In this document: piece after piece, positions 25,157 through 34,429 of the stretch
Layout of the letters: every line of letters starts with the position of its first letter
How positions within the stretch are numbered: the first letter of the stretch is position 1
Source: Sulfurovum zhangzhouensis
GTDB lineage: Bacteria; Campylobacterota; Campylobacteria; Campylobacterales; Sulfurovaceae
Reading direction: 5' to 3'
Assembly (NCBI RefSeq): GCF_030347965.1
Contig: NZ_JAQIBD010000005.1
Coordinates: 1-64,000 of the forward strand
Length of the DNA: 64,000 nucleotides
Translations under genes and position numbers: made by a program
The notes under the pieces: model-generated
What the model saw: the letters and a program-made list of their open reading frames with translations, nothing else
Told to the model about the DNA's origin: nothing
The model's database searches: none

Positions 25157-28100
25157 TTAGTCAGTGATCTCCACTGAATATGCTTTGTGAGAAAGAGGCA
25201 CACATGGACGCTTAATATGCTTAGGACGTCTAAGTGTATCGCCTTTTGCAAGCGGACGAGTAAGTTTATCTCTCCATGCTTGGTAAACTTTCATATTGTT
25301 CTCATAGTTCACCCAGATATCACCAATGTTATCATCTTTACCAGCAGGCTCGATAGATACTTTTTGGTGCCATGCATGGTTACCTGCAACCGGGTCTGGA
25401 TGTGATGGTGCTACAGCATTTTGCCAAGAACCGCTCAGACCATCCCACCAGATATTATCAAGGTCTCTGTTGTACTCTTTGAACTGCCAAGTATCTCTAC
25501 GCTCTTGCATACCTTGATCTAGACCTTGTTTTGGCTTCAGTGTTCCCACTTTACCATCCATAGTCATCTCATAAAGCGGTGCACCAAGACCCATTATTCC
25601 AAGTTTATGCTCAAATCCTGGGATCTCAACAGCATTCTTAAGCTTCCATCTACCTGCGTGGTGAGAGTTAGCTAGAACACCCGGCATTGTCGCTTCTGTA
25701 GGTACTGCCATAGCAATAAAATAACCAGAATCAAGACCTGATACAGTATCTGTAATCGTAACTTTGATTGCATCACCACGTTTGATGTTAAGTCTCTTCG
25801 CATCTTCTGTGTTAATCCAAATCGGGTTGTGGTTCTGAGAGATCTCCATCAAGTGTTTAGAGTTCACAGAACGTGTATGAATGTTATATGGCAATCTGAA
25901 TATTGTATTCAGTGCAAATTCATTCTCTTTTGTCATAAAGTCATGGTGTACTTGCGTAACAACATGTGTCATTTTCACTCTATCTTCTTTTGTTGTTGGA
26001 TAGATAGGCACAGCGTACTCAGGCCATTTCCACTCAGCAAAGTAAGAAGAGAAGAACTCAAGCTTCTTAGAAAGTGTATGGAATCCTTCCATAATCTTAC
26101 CATCACGCTCAATACCGATCGCTTGTTTCTCACCTGTATGCTCATCAGTTACAACGAGAGTTCCAAACTCAGTCTTTTCAACTTGATCTGCTTCATATCT
26201 ATGTCCATGTGCAATATAAGCATCACCGTCTTTAGCCAGTGGTCTCTCTTGCGGCTTATAGATATTTGCTTCTTCTAGCCATGTACCTCTATCTCTCATC
26301 ATCTCGTAGTTAGGATACTTAGAGTCTGGGTATGCTGCTTTAGCTGCTGCACGAAGGTTCGGCAATTGATCAAATGCTGCTTGATACCACTCTGCAATCG
26401 TTACTGCTCTACTTGGATCTTCTTTTGATGCCCAATATTTTCTGATACCAAGGCTTCCATCAGGATCTACATGATGTACCATGATGTTTGCCCAGAACTC
26501 TACTTCTTCCCAGATTTCACCAAGACCTGCTTTAATATGCGCTTCAAGTGTAGCACGTGTTGGATCTTTTGGCTGCCATCCCATTTTCTCTAGAGCTACT
26601 CTAAGTGCCGGGTTACGGAAACTTAACCATCTTTTAGGTTCAGTTGCTTCAGAGTGTTGGTCATGTCGCTCACCTGCCAATCCTACTGGAAGGATATAGT
26701 CACAGTACCAGTTAGTTTCAGACCAAGTTGGAGAAAGGTTGAATGACATCTCAATCTTATCTTCACGTTTCAACGCTTCGATCCATCTGAATCCGTCCGG
26801 GTTGATCCATACTGGGTTGTACATACGTGGAATCCATACAGCCAATTTCTCAGGTACGTTCAATCCTTTAGCTTTCCACTTCGCTCTCCACTCATCATCT
26901 AGAAGAAGGTGTGGCAAGATATGAGACATCTCGTATGAACTGAGTGGATACTCAGGTGGCCAAGCCAATTCATTCCATACATCAACTGCACCTGGTGCAT
27001 TATCTGCTTCAGTTGCTTTATCACCCTTTCCGTTAACAGAGATAACATGCCAGTGGTGTAGACCTACTCCACCTTTGTCTCCTGCCATCGCACCACGAAG
27101 TACAAATGGAAGGAATGCTGAACGAGCGATCATCCATCCACCTTTATGACCGATAGGACCTGCTCTCCAGATATATGTAGCTACTCTTGCACCTGCATCA
27201 ATGAACATGTCGTAAAGCTTCTCAACGATACGCTTCTCGATACGACACTCTTCAGCTACAAAGTCAAGTGTATACGGGCTGTACATCTCTTTTGCCATCT
27301 CAATGAAATCTTCATATGAGTTTCCAGCCGGAGCAGCTTTAATATATCCTTTCTCTACAAGTAGGTCAAGATACTCTCTGTTGCTCATCAACTCATCCCA
27401 GTTTACCCAGTTTCTCACAAACTCGTGATTTACTAGATCCTCACCATTGATTCCTTTTTCATTAAGAATTCTGTTTGCAAGGTAAAGGTAAAGAGCCGTT
27501 TCAGTTCCTGGCCAACATGGTACCCAAAGGTCAGCCATACCAGCAGAGTTTGAAAGTCTTGGATCCATAACAACAAGCTTTGCACCTTTTTTACGTGCAT
27601 CAGCGATACGCCCTGCTGCTTGTTGGAAGTAGTGACCAGCATCTGCTGCGTGTGATGACTGAAGGAAGATCAACTTCGCATTTGCCCAATCCGGAGAGTT
27701 TCTATCGTCATTCGTCCACTGGATTGTACCTTGTCTTGCACCTGCAGAACAGATATTTGTATGAGAATCATATCCATCACAACCCATTGAGTGAGGAACA
27801 CGGTGACCAAACCCATTCTCATTTGGACGACCAACATGGTACATGATAGACTTTCTTGAGATTTCATCACCCTTCTTGAGAGTATCATTCATCTTCTTAC
27901 CGATTTCAGCCATTGCTTCATCCCAAGTGGTTCTTATCCACTTACCTTCACCCCTTTTTGAACCTGGTGCTCTTTTAAGTGGGAATGGGATACGATCCGG
28001 ATCATACATTTGTGACTGAGTTGCATAACCTTTTGCACAGTTTCTACCACGTGAACCTGCGTGAAGCGGGTTACCCATATACTTACGTACTGCCAATTGA

Positions 28101-28495
28101 CCGCCAGCTTTATATGTAGAAAGGTCAACCCATGCTGTCAGACCACAAGAAGCCTCACAGTTTGAACATGCAGTTGGAACAAGCATATACTCTGTAGTTT
28201 TGATACCGTTTGGATTCTCTTCACTTTGTACACCGTTTCTAGCTGTACCACCTCTTTTCCAGTCATTTCCATCAAGCTCAGTGAAGCTATCCCACTCTTC
28301 AAGTGGTGGATAGAAAGAGAGTGTTTTCGGTGTAGGTGTGAACTTGTTCTCTGCTACAGCCGGAGTTTCAGCTACAGTCTTAAATACACCTGTAGCAAGT
28401 GTTGCACCTGCTACAGAGTATGCTGTACCTTTTAGGAAACTTCTTCTACTTTCGATAAAATTTTTATCTGTTGTGTTATTCATTGATTTTGTCAT
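25157..28495 (-). CDS. TAT-exported molybdopterin oxidoreductase, catalytic subunit (DMSO reductase family)
   Basis: 1112 residues, long for the family. A twin-arginine signal (SRRSFLKG, residues 16-23, then a hydrophobic stretch) sends it folded to the periplasm. Cys110/113/117/153 bind a 4Fe-4S cluster. Cys249 in HTNICSAG is the likely Mo ligand, as in polysulfide, tetrathionate and sulfite-oxidising members. The C-terminal dinucleotide domain is present. The partner genes are an Fe-S subunit and an NrfD-like anchor in the order B-C-A. The substrate is not assignable by eye. An inorganic sulfur compound (polysulfide or sulfite) is a reasonable guess for this lineage. Confidence 0.85.
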   Translation of the reverse strand: MTKSMNNTTDKNFIESRRSFLKGTAYSVAGATLATGVFKTVAETPAVAENKFTPTPKTLSFYPPLEEWDSFTELDGNDWKRGGTARNGVQSEENPNGIKTTEYMLVPTACSNCEASCGLTAWVDLSTYKAGGQLAVRKYMGNPLHAGSRGRNCAKGYATQSQMYDPDRIPFPLKRAPGSKRGEGKWIRTTWDEAMAEIGKKMNDTLKKGDEISRKSIMYHVGRPNENGFGHRVPHSMGCDGYDSHTNICSAGARQGTIQWTNDDRNSPDWANAKLIFLQSSHAADAGHYFQQAAGRIADARKKGAKLVVMDPRLSNSAGMADLWVPCWPGTETALYLYLANRILNEKGINGEDLVNHEFVRNWVNWDELMSNREYLDLLVEKGYIKAAPAGNSYEDFIEMAKEMYSPYTLDFVAEECRIEKRIVEKLYDMFIDAGARVATYIWRAGPIGHKGGWMIARSAFLPFVLRGAMAGDKGGVGLHHWHVISVNGKGDKATEADNAPGAVDVWNELAWPPEYPLSSYEMSHILPHLLLDDEWRAKWKAKGLNVPEKLAVWIPRMYNPVWINPDGFRWIEALKREDKIEMSFNLSPTWSETNWYCDYILPVGLAGERHDQHSEATEPKRWLSFRNPALRVALEKMGWQPKDPTRATLEAHIKAGLGEIWEEVEFWANIMVHHVDPDGSLGIRKYWASKEDPSRAVTIAEWYQAAFDQLPNLRAAAKAAYPDSKYPNYEMMRDRGTWLEEANIYKPQERPLAKDGDAYIAHGHRYEADQVEKTEFGTLVVTDEHTGEKQAIGIERDGKIMEGFHTLSKKLEFFSSYFAEWKWPEYAVPIYPTTKEDRVKMTHVVTQVHHDFMTKENEFALNTIFRLPYNIHTRSVNSKHLMEISQNHNPIWINTEDAKRLNIKRGDAIKVTITDTVSGLDSGYFIAMAVPTEATMPGVLANSHHAGRWKLKNAVEIPGFEHKLGIMGLGAPLYEMTMDGKVGTLKPKQGLDQGMQERRDTWQFKEYNRDLDNIWWDGLSGSWQNAVAPSHPDPVAGNHAWHQKVSIEPAGKDDNIGDIWVNYENNMKVYQAWRDKLTRPLAKGDTLRRPKHIKRPCVPLSHKAYSVEITD

Positions 28496-28508
28496 AAATC
28501 TACTCTCC

Positions 28509-29477
28509 TTAACTCAATGGTAACATCTGTGGGATTTTGAGCCATACGTCTTTTGCCATATATAGACCCACAAGTGCCAAAATAGCTGCAAATCTAAGCA
28601 GCGTTACATTGTCATTCTTCATTGTAGAAGTTGCGAGGAAGAAAGGTGCGATAAATCCAAGTGTCATACCAAACCAGAACTCTACATTATATGATCCACC
28701 TGCATGTACATATGCCAATGTCGCTTCCGCTTCAGAAGACTTGAATGAGAAGAAATACTCACCCATATACATTGCAAATGAGAAGAACACAGCGACTGAA
28801 AGGATCAATGCCAGATCTTTTCTTGCTTCCTGACTCCATGAACCAGATACCAAAATAAGTGCTGCTGAACCTGCCATCAAGGCTGCCCAAATCATCTGCA
28901 TTACTTCAGTAGGTGCTTGCCAAAGCTCTCTTGCACTTGATTCTGCCATAATGATCGCAGTATACGCCGTTACAGGAATAGCAAGAAATACTACAAATGG
29001 GAAAATCTTCTCATATGTAGCAGATTTGCTGCTTGCAAATGACATGAGTGATCTTACTGGTGCTACTTTACATCCTCTTTTGAAGTATTCAGTAAACTGA
29101 TCAGCCAAACCAATCACCATAAGAATCGTGATTAAAAGTGTAAAAAGTGATGCCATCCATGCCCCTACAGTAATCGCAGATGTCCAGTGTGGGTGCAAGA
29201 AGATATTTACCATTCTATACGGCTGGTGAAGATCCACAAGTGTAAAGAGCAAAAATACGTTTAGTGCGATGAAAGAGATCACAGGCATTGACCATCTTAG
29301 GTTAGGCATTGCATCTTTATTGTGTCTGTAAAGTAGGTATGCTGCTACAAATACTACACCCGTACCAATACTCTTTGCCCACATATTCAGTGTGATCATC
29401 CATCCCCAGATAATACCTGGAAGTGCTACGTCAAGCGTAACAACTGCGTGTGTTGCATCAATTGTATGTTCTACCAT
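28509..29477 (-). CDS. NrfD/PsrC-like membrane anchor subunit
   Basis: 322 residues with about eight transmembrane helices, the NrfD/PsrC fold that exchanges electrons with menaquinone. I start at the ATG at 29477. It is one base past the Fe-S subunit's stop, with GGAGGT 7 bases ahead. A longer reading to 29525 would overlap that gene with no Shine-Dalgarno. It links the periplasmic Fe-S and molybdenum subunits to the quinone pool. The direction (oxidase or reductase) is not shown by the sequence. Confidence 0.88.
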   Translation of the reverse strand: MVEHTIDATHAVVTLDVALPGIIWGWMITLNMWAKSIGTGVVFVAAYLLYRHNKDAMPNLRWSMPVISFIALNVFLLFTLVDLHQPYRMVNIFLHPHWTSAITVGAWMASLFTLLITILMVIGLADQFTEYFKRGCKVAPVRSLMSFASSKSATYEKIFPFVVFLAIPVTAYTAIIMAESSARELWQAPTEVMQMIWAALMAGSAALILVSGSWSQEARKDLALILSVAVFFSFAMYMGEYFFSFKSSEAEATLAYVHAGGSYNVEFWFGMTLGFIAPFFLATSTMKNDNVTLLRFAAILALVGLYMAKDVWLKIPQMLPLS

Positions 29478-29478
29478 C

Positions 29479-30237
29479 TTAGTGACCTCCCTCTTGTTCA
29501 TGAGACTCAAGTCCGTTATTGTCAAAGTTCATGAAGCTCTTATTATCATGTTCAGCATGTGATACAAATGGTGCCAAGAATCTATCTAATACACCGTGGT
29601 TTGGATCACCGACGTGCTTAAGGGTTGTAATATTGTTGAAGAGGTTATGTCCTTCAAGTCTTTGATGAGCTAGTGGGTCAAGTGTATAAGTACCACCACC
29701 TACATAATAGTGTTTAGGATTTGTATGCTTCTCCGGCTTACGCACCTGTACTCCACCCTGATGTGCCATAATATACTGAGAGATATGAGAATGATCATCT
29801 TCCACATCACCAAAGATATTTGCTTCTACTGGACAAACAACTACACATGCCGGCATCATACCACTCTCGATACGGTGTGCACAGTATGTACATTTATCTG
29901 CAGTGTTTGTTTCAGGATCCATGTAGATTGCACCGTATGGACACGCCATCATACATCCTGCACATCCAATACATCTATTGCTATCAACATTTACAATACC
30001 GTTTTCAAGATAGTGCAATGCCGAAACAGGACAGATACGCTCACATGGTGCGCTTTCACAGTGGTTACAACGTAGTGGTGTAAATGATCTTGATGTATCC
30101 GGGAATGTTCCGATATCAATATACTTTACACGTAAACGCCAAGAGCTAAGTGGAACTTCATTTTCCACTTTACACGCGACTTCACAACCCTTACAACCCA
30201 TACATAGGTTTAGGTCAACCAAGAAACCCAGTTTCAT
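29479..30237 (-). CDS. Four-cluster 4Fe-4S electron-transfer subunit (PsrB/NrfC/DmsB type)
   Basis: 252 residues. Four Cys groups (CMGCKGCEVAC, CNHCESAPCERIC, CIGCAGCMMAC, CTYC...CVVVC) make the standard four 4Fe-4S clusters wiring the catalytic subunit to the membrane anchor. It has no signal peptide, so it is probably co-exported with the TAT-tagged subunit, as is known for DmsB-type partners. It is first in the operon, with AAGGAGG ahead. A Fur-box-like palindrome lies 25 bases upstream of the start. Confidence 0.9.
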   Translation of the reverse strand: MKLGFLVDLNLCMGCKGCEVACKVENEVPLSSWRLRVKYIDIGTFPDTSRSFTPLRCNHCESAPCERICPVSALHYLENGIVNVDSNRCIGCAGCMMACPYGAIYMDPETNTADKCTYCAHRIESGMMPACVVVCPVEANIFGDVEDDHSHISQYIMAHQGGVQVRKPEKHTNPKHYYVGGGTYTLDPLAHQRLEGHNLFNNITTLKHVGDPNHGVLDRFLAPFVSHAEHDNKSFMNFDNNGLESHEQEGGH

Positions 30238-30261
30238 GTTTCCTCCTTAAAATTTAGCTAA

Positions 30262-30280
30262 ACTTATGATTATCATAAGT
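30262..30280 (-). promoter_or_regulatory. Fur-box-like 19-bp palindrome in front of the molybdoenzyme operon
   Basis: A perfect palindrome, 9-bp arms around one base, between the promoter region and the Shine-Dalgarno of the Fe-S subunit. Compared with the classical E. coli Fur box it matches at 13 of 19 positions, including the whole 11-base core ATGATAATCAT. A Fur protein is encoded at 36838. The other reading is a small mRNA hairpin. The remaining 200 bases up to the kinase gene are AT-rich and otherwise featureless. Confidence 0.55.
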
Positions 30281-30484
30281 ACCCCTTAAAGCAGGCTTTT
30301 CAGGGTATTGCATGTTAAGAGTTTATTTAATTTTGAATAAAAAAATGGTTATTGTGTGGAAAGAAAATTGCATTTTTTTAAAATGTAACTTTTAGGTAAC
30401 TTTGCTCATAAATAAAAATGTCTTATATCATCAAATAAAGAAATACTTCAATTAAGATATAAAATTATTAATTATTTAAAATGG

Positions 30485-31510
30485 TTATATCTTAAAAGAA
30501 AAAGTAGAACCTTTGTCCAGTGTACTTTGGATCTCAAGTTCAGTATTATGCAGGAGAAGGATTTTTTTGACAATCGATAGTCCGAGCCCCATTGAGTTAT
30601 CCCAGTTGTGTGTACCTGACCGATAGAACTTTTTGGTCACTTTCTCAATATCATCCTCAGAGATACCTACACCTTTGTCACTCACCGAAAAACGATCATC
30701 GGTTATACTGACCAAAACATCATCTTTTGAATATTTAAGTGCATTCTCAATCAAATTCTTAATGACTATTTCAATTAATGTACGATCCGCTTCAAGCTGG
30801 CGCGGTTCACCCTGTATGATAATTTTCCTGCTTTTATACTTATCATCAACAAGAGCACTTTTCACCTCTTGGGTCAGACTCATAAGGTCAAAAGTGCTTT
30901 GGTGAAGTTTTGCTTCTCCGCTTTCAAACTTGTTCCAAAGTACTAACCTGCTTAATAGCGCTTCTATCTTATCACCGTTATTACATATTTTTCCCAAAAA
31001 TTTATCATGCAATGCAGGCGGAATATCTTTATCTTCTTGTAATGTTTGTGCATAACCTATAATAGAAGCAATAGGATTTCTAAACTCATGGGCGATAGCC
31101 GAGATCATATCTCCCCGCTGCTTATTTTTAAGCTTGAGTTTCGCATTATAGCGTTGTTTAATTTCTTCTCTTTTTTTAGATTTTTCAAGGACCTTGGTCA
31201 GGTTTTGATTGATCTGTTCAAACTCTCGGGTAAAAAAAATTCTATCTAGATCAATCGTATCAACCGTATCCAGCATTTTAAGATATTTGTTTATTTTTCC
31301 AAGCTCCCGCTGCATCTTCGAAGCACCCCTATAGATTGCATAAACAAAAATCGTTAGTGCAAGCCAGAGAATAAATATAACTAAAGACAAGGTCATTGTA
31401 TCATCAATAAAAGTCGCCAAAATTACTGAAAATATGACAAAAACGGTCAGTGACAATGTCACTAACCTTGCCATTACATACTCTGTGAAGTGGGGACGAT
31501 CGAATAACAT
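30485..31510 (-). CDS. Orphan sensor histidine kinase
   Basis: 341 residues. Two membrane helices (about 14-62) with almost no periplasmic loop between them, a linker with coiled-coil character (about 65-130), then the kinase: H-box AIAHEFRNP (His near 141), N-box ENALKYS, G1 SDKGVGIS and G2 GLGLSIV all intact. No response regulator gene is adjacent. The tiny loop suggests it senses a membrane or cytoplasmic signal. It is last in the run rhodanese-esterase-dapE-thioredoxin-like-kinase and starts 6 bases after the thioredoxin-like gene. Confidence 0.88.
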   Translation of the reverse strand: MLFDRPHFTEYVMARLVTLSLTVFVIFSVILATFIDDTMTLSLVIFILWLALTIFVYAIYRGASKMQRELGKINKYLKMLDTVDTIDLDRIFFTREFEQINQNLTKVLEKSKKREEIKQRYNAKLKLKNKQRGDMISAIAHEFRNPIASIIGYAQTLQEDKDIPPALHDKFLGKICNNGDKIEALLSRLVLWNKFESGEAKLHQSTFDLMSLTQEVKSALVDDKYKSRKIIIQGEPRQLEADRTLIEIVIKNLIENALKYSKDDVLVSITDDRFSVSDKGVGISEDDIEKVTKKFYRSGTHNWDNSMGLGLSIVKKILLLHNTELEIQSTLDKGSTFSFKI

Positions 31511-31516
31511 GGTATA

Positions 31517-31921
31517 TCAGTCAGCCTCAACATCATTAATATAAGTAATAAAGTCATCCGCCTCAAAATAACCGATCGCTTTTTCAATGATCTCACCTTC
31601 CGGTGTCATGAAAAAAGTCGTCGGTGCCGGGTAATATGACTCAGGCAGTATCTTCATTGCTTTTTCATCACTTCTCAAGATCATTACCAGTATGTAGTTT
31701 TGAAGACGTTTTCTTACCTCTTTGTCAGCCAAAGTTTCCTCTTTCATCTTCTTGCACCATCTACAATGAGTAGCCTCAACCATTAACATCACGTTTTTCT
31801 TTTCTGCTTTGGCTTTAGCGAAAGCTGTAGCAGTATCCTTTTCCCAAATCAGTTCTACACCGAAGAGTGAGCTTGTAAAAAGCAACGTAATAGCCCACAC
31901 TGATATAATTTTTCTCATCAA
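31517..31921 (-). CDS. Exported thioredoxin-fold protein (CxxC)
   Basis: 134 residues with a signal peptide (about 1-21, ending SLFG) and a thioredoxin fold. The active site is CRWC near residue 54, and the cis-Pro motif YPAPTTFF is near 97. It is similar to thiol-disulfide proteins of the Thioredoxin_7/SoxW-like type, acting in the periplasm. Its physiological partner is unknown. It lies between dapE and the kinase in one operon. Confidence 0.82.
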   Translation of the reverse strand: MMRKIISVWAITLLFTSSLFGVELIWEKDTATAFAKAKAEKKNVMLMVEATHCRWCKKMKEETLADKEVRKRLQNYILVMILRSDEKAMKILPESYYPAPTTFFMTPEGEIIEKAIGYFEADDFITYINDVEAD

Positions 31922-31928
31922 CCTGCCT

Positions 31929-33026
31929 TTAATTAAAATTTTTGACCAAATCTTTAAATACCTGATAAAGACCTTCTACTTCACCGATAGTGGTTCTTTC
32001 ATTCGGAGCATGAATTGTATCATTCTTCACTCCGAACTCTACCACATCTATTCCGTATGCACCCATGTAACGTGCATCACTTGTTCCACCTGCTGTAGAG
32101 AACTTGGTTTGAAGCCCTGTTATATCTTTAATACTCTCAGTAAGCTTCTCTACGATCTTAGAGTCTCTCTTTGTTACAAACGGATAGGAGCCCTGCGTCA
32201 ATTCCAAAGTATAATTTAAATCTTTAAAGAGTTTGTCAATGTGTAGTTTAATATCCTCTTGTGAGGTTTTTGTGGAATTACGTACATTGAACATGATTTT
32301 AAGTGAACCCGGAGTAACGTTCGTTACTTCCATACCGCCTCGGATATCGGTAATCACCATTTTGCTTGGTGCAAAATTATCATCACCACTATCAAGATTG
32401 ACCCCTGCGATCTTATCTAGGATCGGAGCGATCTGATGCACAGGGTTGATCGCTTTTTCAGGATACGCAGCATGTCCCTGTTTCCCTTTAATAGTAAGAT
32501 AGCCGTTGATCGATCCTCTACGTCCTATCTTGATCGCATCTCCAAATCTCTCTTCACAGGTCGGCTCAGCCACGATACAGTAATCAGGCAGCATACCAAC
32601 TTCTTTTAAATGCTCAAGCATGACCACAGTCCCATACTTTGCATCTCCTTCTTCATCCGAGGTTAATAAGAGAGATAAACGTCCCTCAAATTCATCCGCC
32701 TCTTTAAGTACCTGTACAAAAGCCGCTACACCGGATTTCATATCCTGTGTACCGCGGGCATAAATCTTATCATCTTTAATCACAGGGACAAACGGATTGG
32801 TCTCCCATCCGTCACCCGGAGGTACGACATCGACATGCCCTGCAAAACAAAGATGGGATCCATTTCCGAATTTTTTGGTCAAAAAAAGATTTTTAACCCC
32901 TTCTATATTCACATAAGTAGCCTCATATCCGGGAAGGTATTCCTCAATAAACTTAAGAGAACCGGCATCATCTGGGGTGATGGATTCAAAACTCAATAAT
33001 TTCATCAAGAGATCAACAACATTCAT
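31929..33026 (-). CDS. dapE: Succinyl-diaminopimelate desuccinylase
   Basis: 365-residue M20-family zinc hydrolase that releases succinate from N-succinyl-LL-diaminopimelate in lysine and peptidoglycan synthesis. Metal-site motifs are present: [11 protein letters not shown] near 67, GTQDMKSG near 98, TSDEEGDA with the catalytic Glu near 130. The [10 protein letters not shown] block near 320 is typical of DapE. It lies 8 bases from the esterase gene upstream. Confidence 0.93.
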   Translation of the reverse strand: MNVVDLLMKLLSFESITPDDAGSLKFIEEYLPGYEATYVNIEGVKNLFLTKKFGNGSHLCFAGHVDVVPPGDGWETNPFVPVIKDDKIYARGTQDMKSGVAAFVQVLKEADEFEGRLSLLLTSDEEGDAKYGTVVMLEHLKEVGMLPDYCIVAEPTCEERFGDAIKIGRRGSINGYLTIKGKQGHAAYPEKAINPVHQIAPILDKIAGVNLDSGDDNFAPSKMVITDIRGGMEVTNVTPGSLKIMFNVRNSTKTSQEDIKLHIDKLFKDLNYTLELTQGSYPFVTKRDSKIVEKLTESIKDITGLQTKFSTAGGTSDARYMGAYGIDVVEFGVKNDTIHAPNERTTIGEVEGLYQVFKDLVKNFN

Positions 33027-33034
33027 ACATGCTC

Positions 33035-33583
33035 CTAAGATTTCATAAAACTCTCTATCATGGAGAGATATTCGTGAATATTTTCAAAACGGTGATTTCC
33101 GCCATACTCAACGATCACCCTATACTCTTTATACTGTTCTTTTGCTACACGGTAATCCAATACTTCATCTTCACTTTGTAGTAAAACAAGATAACGTGAG
33201 CTTTGAGGCGGTGATGAGAATCTTTCAAGCTGGTGCAAATAAACCTGTTTAAATTCAAAACGTTCAGCGTCACAAAAACGCTCTTGCCATCCCACATAAT
33301 TTGCCAAGGTTTCCCAGGGTTTACATGAAGGGTTGATCAATACAGCAGGAATGTCAAACTTTTCAGCAAGATAGGTCGCATAATAACCACCTAATGAAGA
33401 TCCTACAAGCAGGGAAGGCTTCTCTCCCAAGATCTGGGTTGAAAGAGTTTCGATAGCCTCTTGCGGTGCAAACGGCAGGTTAGGTGCAAGTAGATTCTCA
33501 TTACCAAAGTATGCCCCAAGTACTCTGGACTTATTTCCCTCTCCGCAAGAAGCAAAACCATGCAGATAGAGTATCTTGGACAT
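33035..33583 (-). CDS. YqiA-like alpha/beta-hydrolase esterase
   Basis: 182 residues in the UPF0227/YqiA style. It has LYLHGF at the start, nucleophile Ser in GSSLGG near residue 62, NPSCKPW after it, and a late Asp/His pair ([14 protein letters not shown]). It should hydrolyse small esters in the cytoplasm. The natural substrate is not known. It is 1 base past the rhodanese gene and 8 before dapE, so co-transcribed. Confidence 0.82.
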   Translation of the reverse strand: MSKILYLHGFASCGEGNKSRVLGAYFGNENLLAPNLPFAPQEAIETLSTQILGEKPSLLVGSSLGGYYATYLAEKFDIPAVLINPSCKPWETLANYVGWQERFCDAERFEFKQVYLHQLERFSSPPQSSRYLVLLQSEDEVLDYRVAKEQYKEYRVIVEYGGNHRFENIHEYLSMIESFMKS

Positions 33584-33584
33584 C

Positions 33585-33929
33585 TTACTTTTCTATCTCA
33601 CCGCGATAAGAAACAATTCCACCCGCATGATTGATCATACGATCAAGTCCGTGTTGCTTAAAAATATGTTGTACTTGTCCGCTTCTGTTACCTGTACGAC
33701 AAGTAAAAATAACAGTTTTGTCTTTATTCTCCTCAGCAAACTTTTGAGCCCACTGACCAAATGAAGAAGTCGGCAAAAGCAGGTCCACACCTTTGATGTG
33801 TCCCATTTTATACTCCATATCTTCTCTTACATCAACAAGAAGAAAATCTACGTTTCCTTCTTCTCTCTCTTTTAGCAAAGCCTCCAACTCTTCAGAGTGA
33901 ATATTGCTTTTATCTAATGTTGACTGCAT
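33585..33929 (-). CDS. Single-domain rhodanese-like protein
   Basis: 114 residues, one rhodanese domain. The active-site loop CRTGNRS (Cys near 77) has the six-residue size of sulfurtransferases, and the DVREDMEY motif is near 29. No signal peptide. It may carry sulfane sulfur or act in thiol homeostasis, which suits a sulfur-metabolising cell. It is the first gene of the five-gene minus operon that ends with the kinase. Confidence 0.85.
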   Translation of the reverse strand: MQSTLDKSNIHSEELEALLKEREEGNVDFLLVDVREDMEYKMGHIKGVDLLLPTSSFGQWAQKFAEENKDKTVIFTCRTGNRSGQVQHIFKQHGLDRMINHAGGIVSYRGEIEK

Positions 33930-34005
33930 AATATACCTTTAATATAGTCTTTTCAAAAATGACGATAATAATATGCGCGTATTCTATCTTCTTTTTTTAA
34001 AACTA

Positions 34006-34347
34006 TTATTTATTTGCTTCAAAGTATTCTGGAGTACAGAAGATCTGACAGTGACAGATACCGTGTTCAGGGATCTCTTTTTCTATCGCCGGTTTACAAG
34101 GACAGATACGGTCATCCGTACTTCTAAACTTACCTGGTTTTTCCGGATCTTCTTCTACCATAAAACATGGGCAGAACCTCTTTCCATAAAGAAGCTTGTG
34201 TCTTGCAAGCCCCATGATTACACCTTCATTAACATCAGCATTTGGACCGTAGACCCATCCTTTTGATTCACAAACTTTATCTGCAAACTTCTCGGTTTTT
34301 TCCATCTCATCTTTAAATTCTTGTGAATTCATATCTAGTTTTAACAT
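34006..34347 (-). CDS. Ferredoxin-thioredoxin-reductase catalytic-chain-like protein
   Basis: 113 residues. The Cys pattern CPC (59/61), CPC (82/84) and CHC (98/100) is that of the catalytic subunit of ferredoxin:thioredoxin reductase. That subunit uses a 4Fe-4S cluster next to a redox disulfide to reduce thioredoxin. The spacing between motifs is wider than in plants (20 and 13 residues against about 16 and 8). Extra Cys are at 26 and 104. No variable-chain gene is adjacent. It stands alone, divergent from gatC. Confidence 0.8.
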   Translation of the reverse strand: MLKLDMNSQEFKDEMEKTEKFADKVCESKGWVYGPNADVNEGVIMGLARHKLLYGKRFCPCFMVEEDPEKPGKFRSTDDRICPCKPAIEKEIPEHGICHCQIFCTPEYFEANK

Positions 34348-34429
34348 CGTTTTCCTTTGTCTTTATTTCTGTAATTCTAAACTAAATTGATATATAATAA
34401 GCAAAAATCTTTAAGAAGCAAGGTAAATT

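Noticed and set aside
25829-26278. 149-codon frame opposite the molybdoenzyme gene
   Set aside because: It lies wholly inside the catalytic subunit gene on the other strand, and its composition is typical of antisense reading.
25157-30237. Tetrathionate reductase ttrBCA
   Set aside because: The gene order B-C-A and subunit sizes are similar, but the catalytic subunit's Fe-S and Mo-ligand regions do not read like the TtrA sequence I remember. The substrate is left open.
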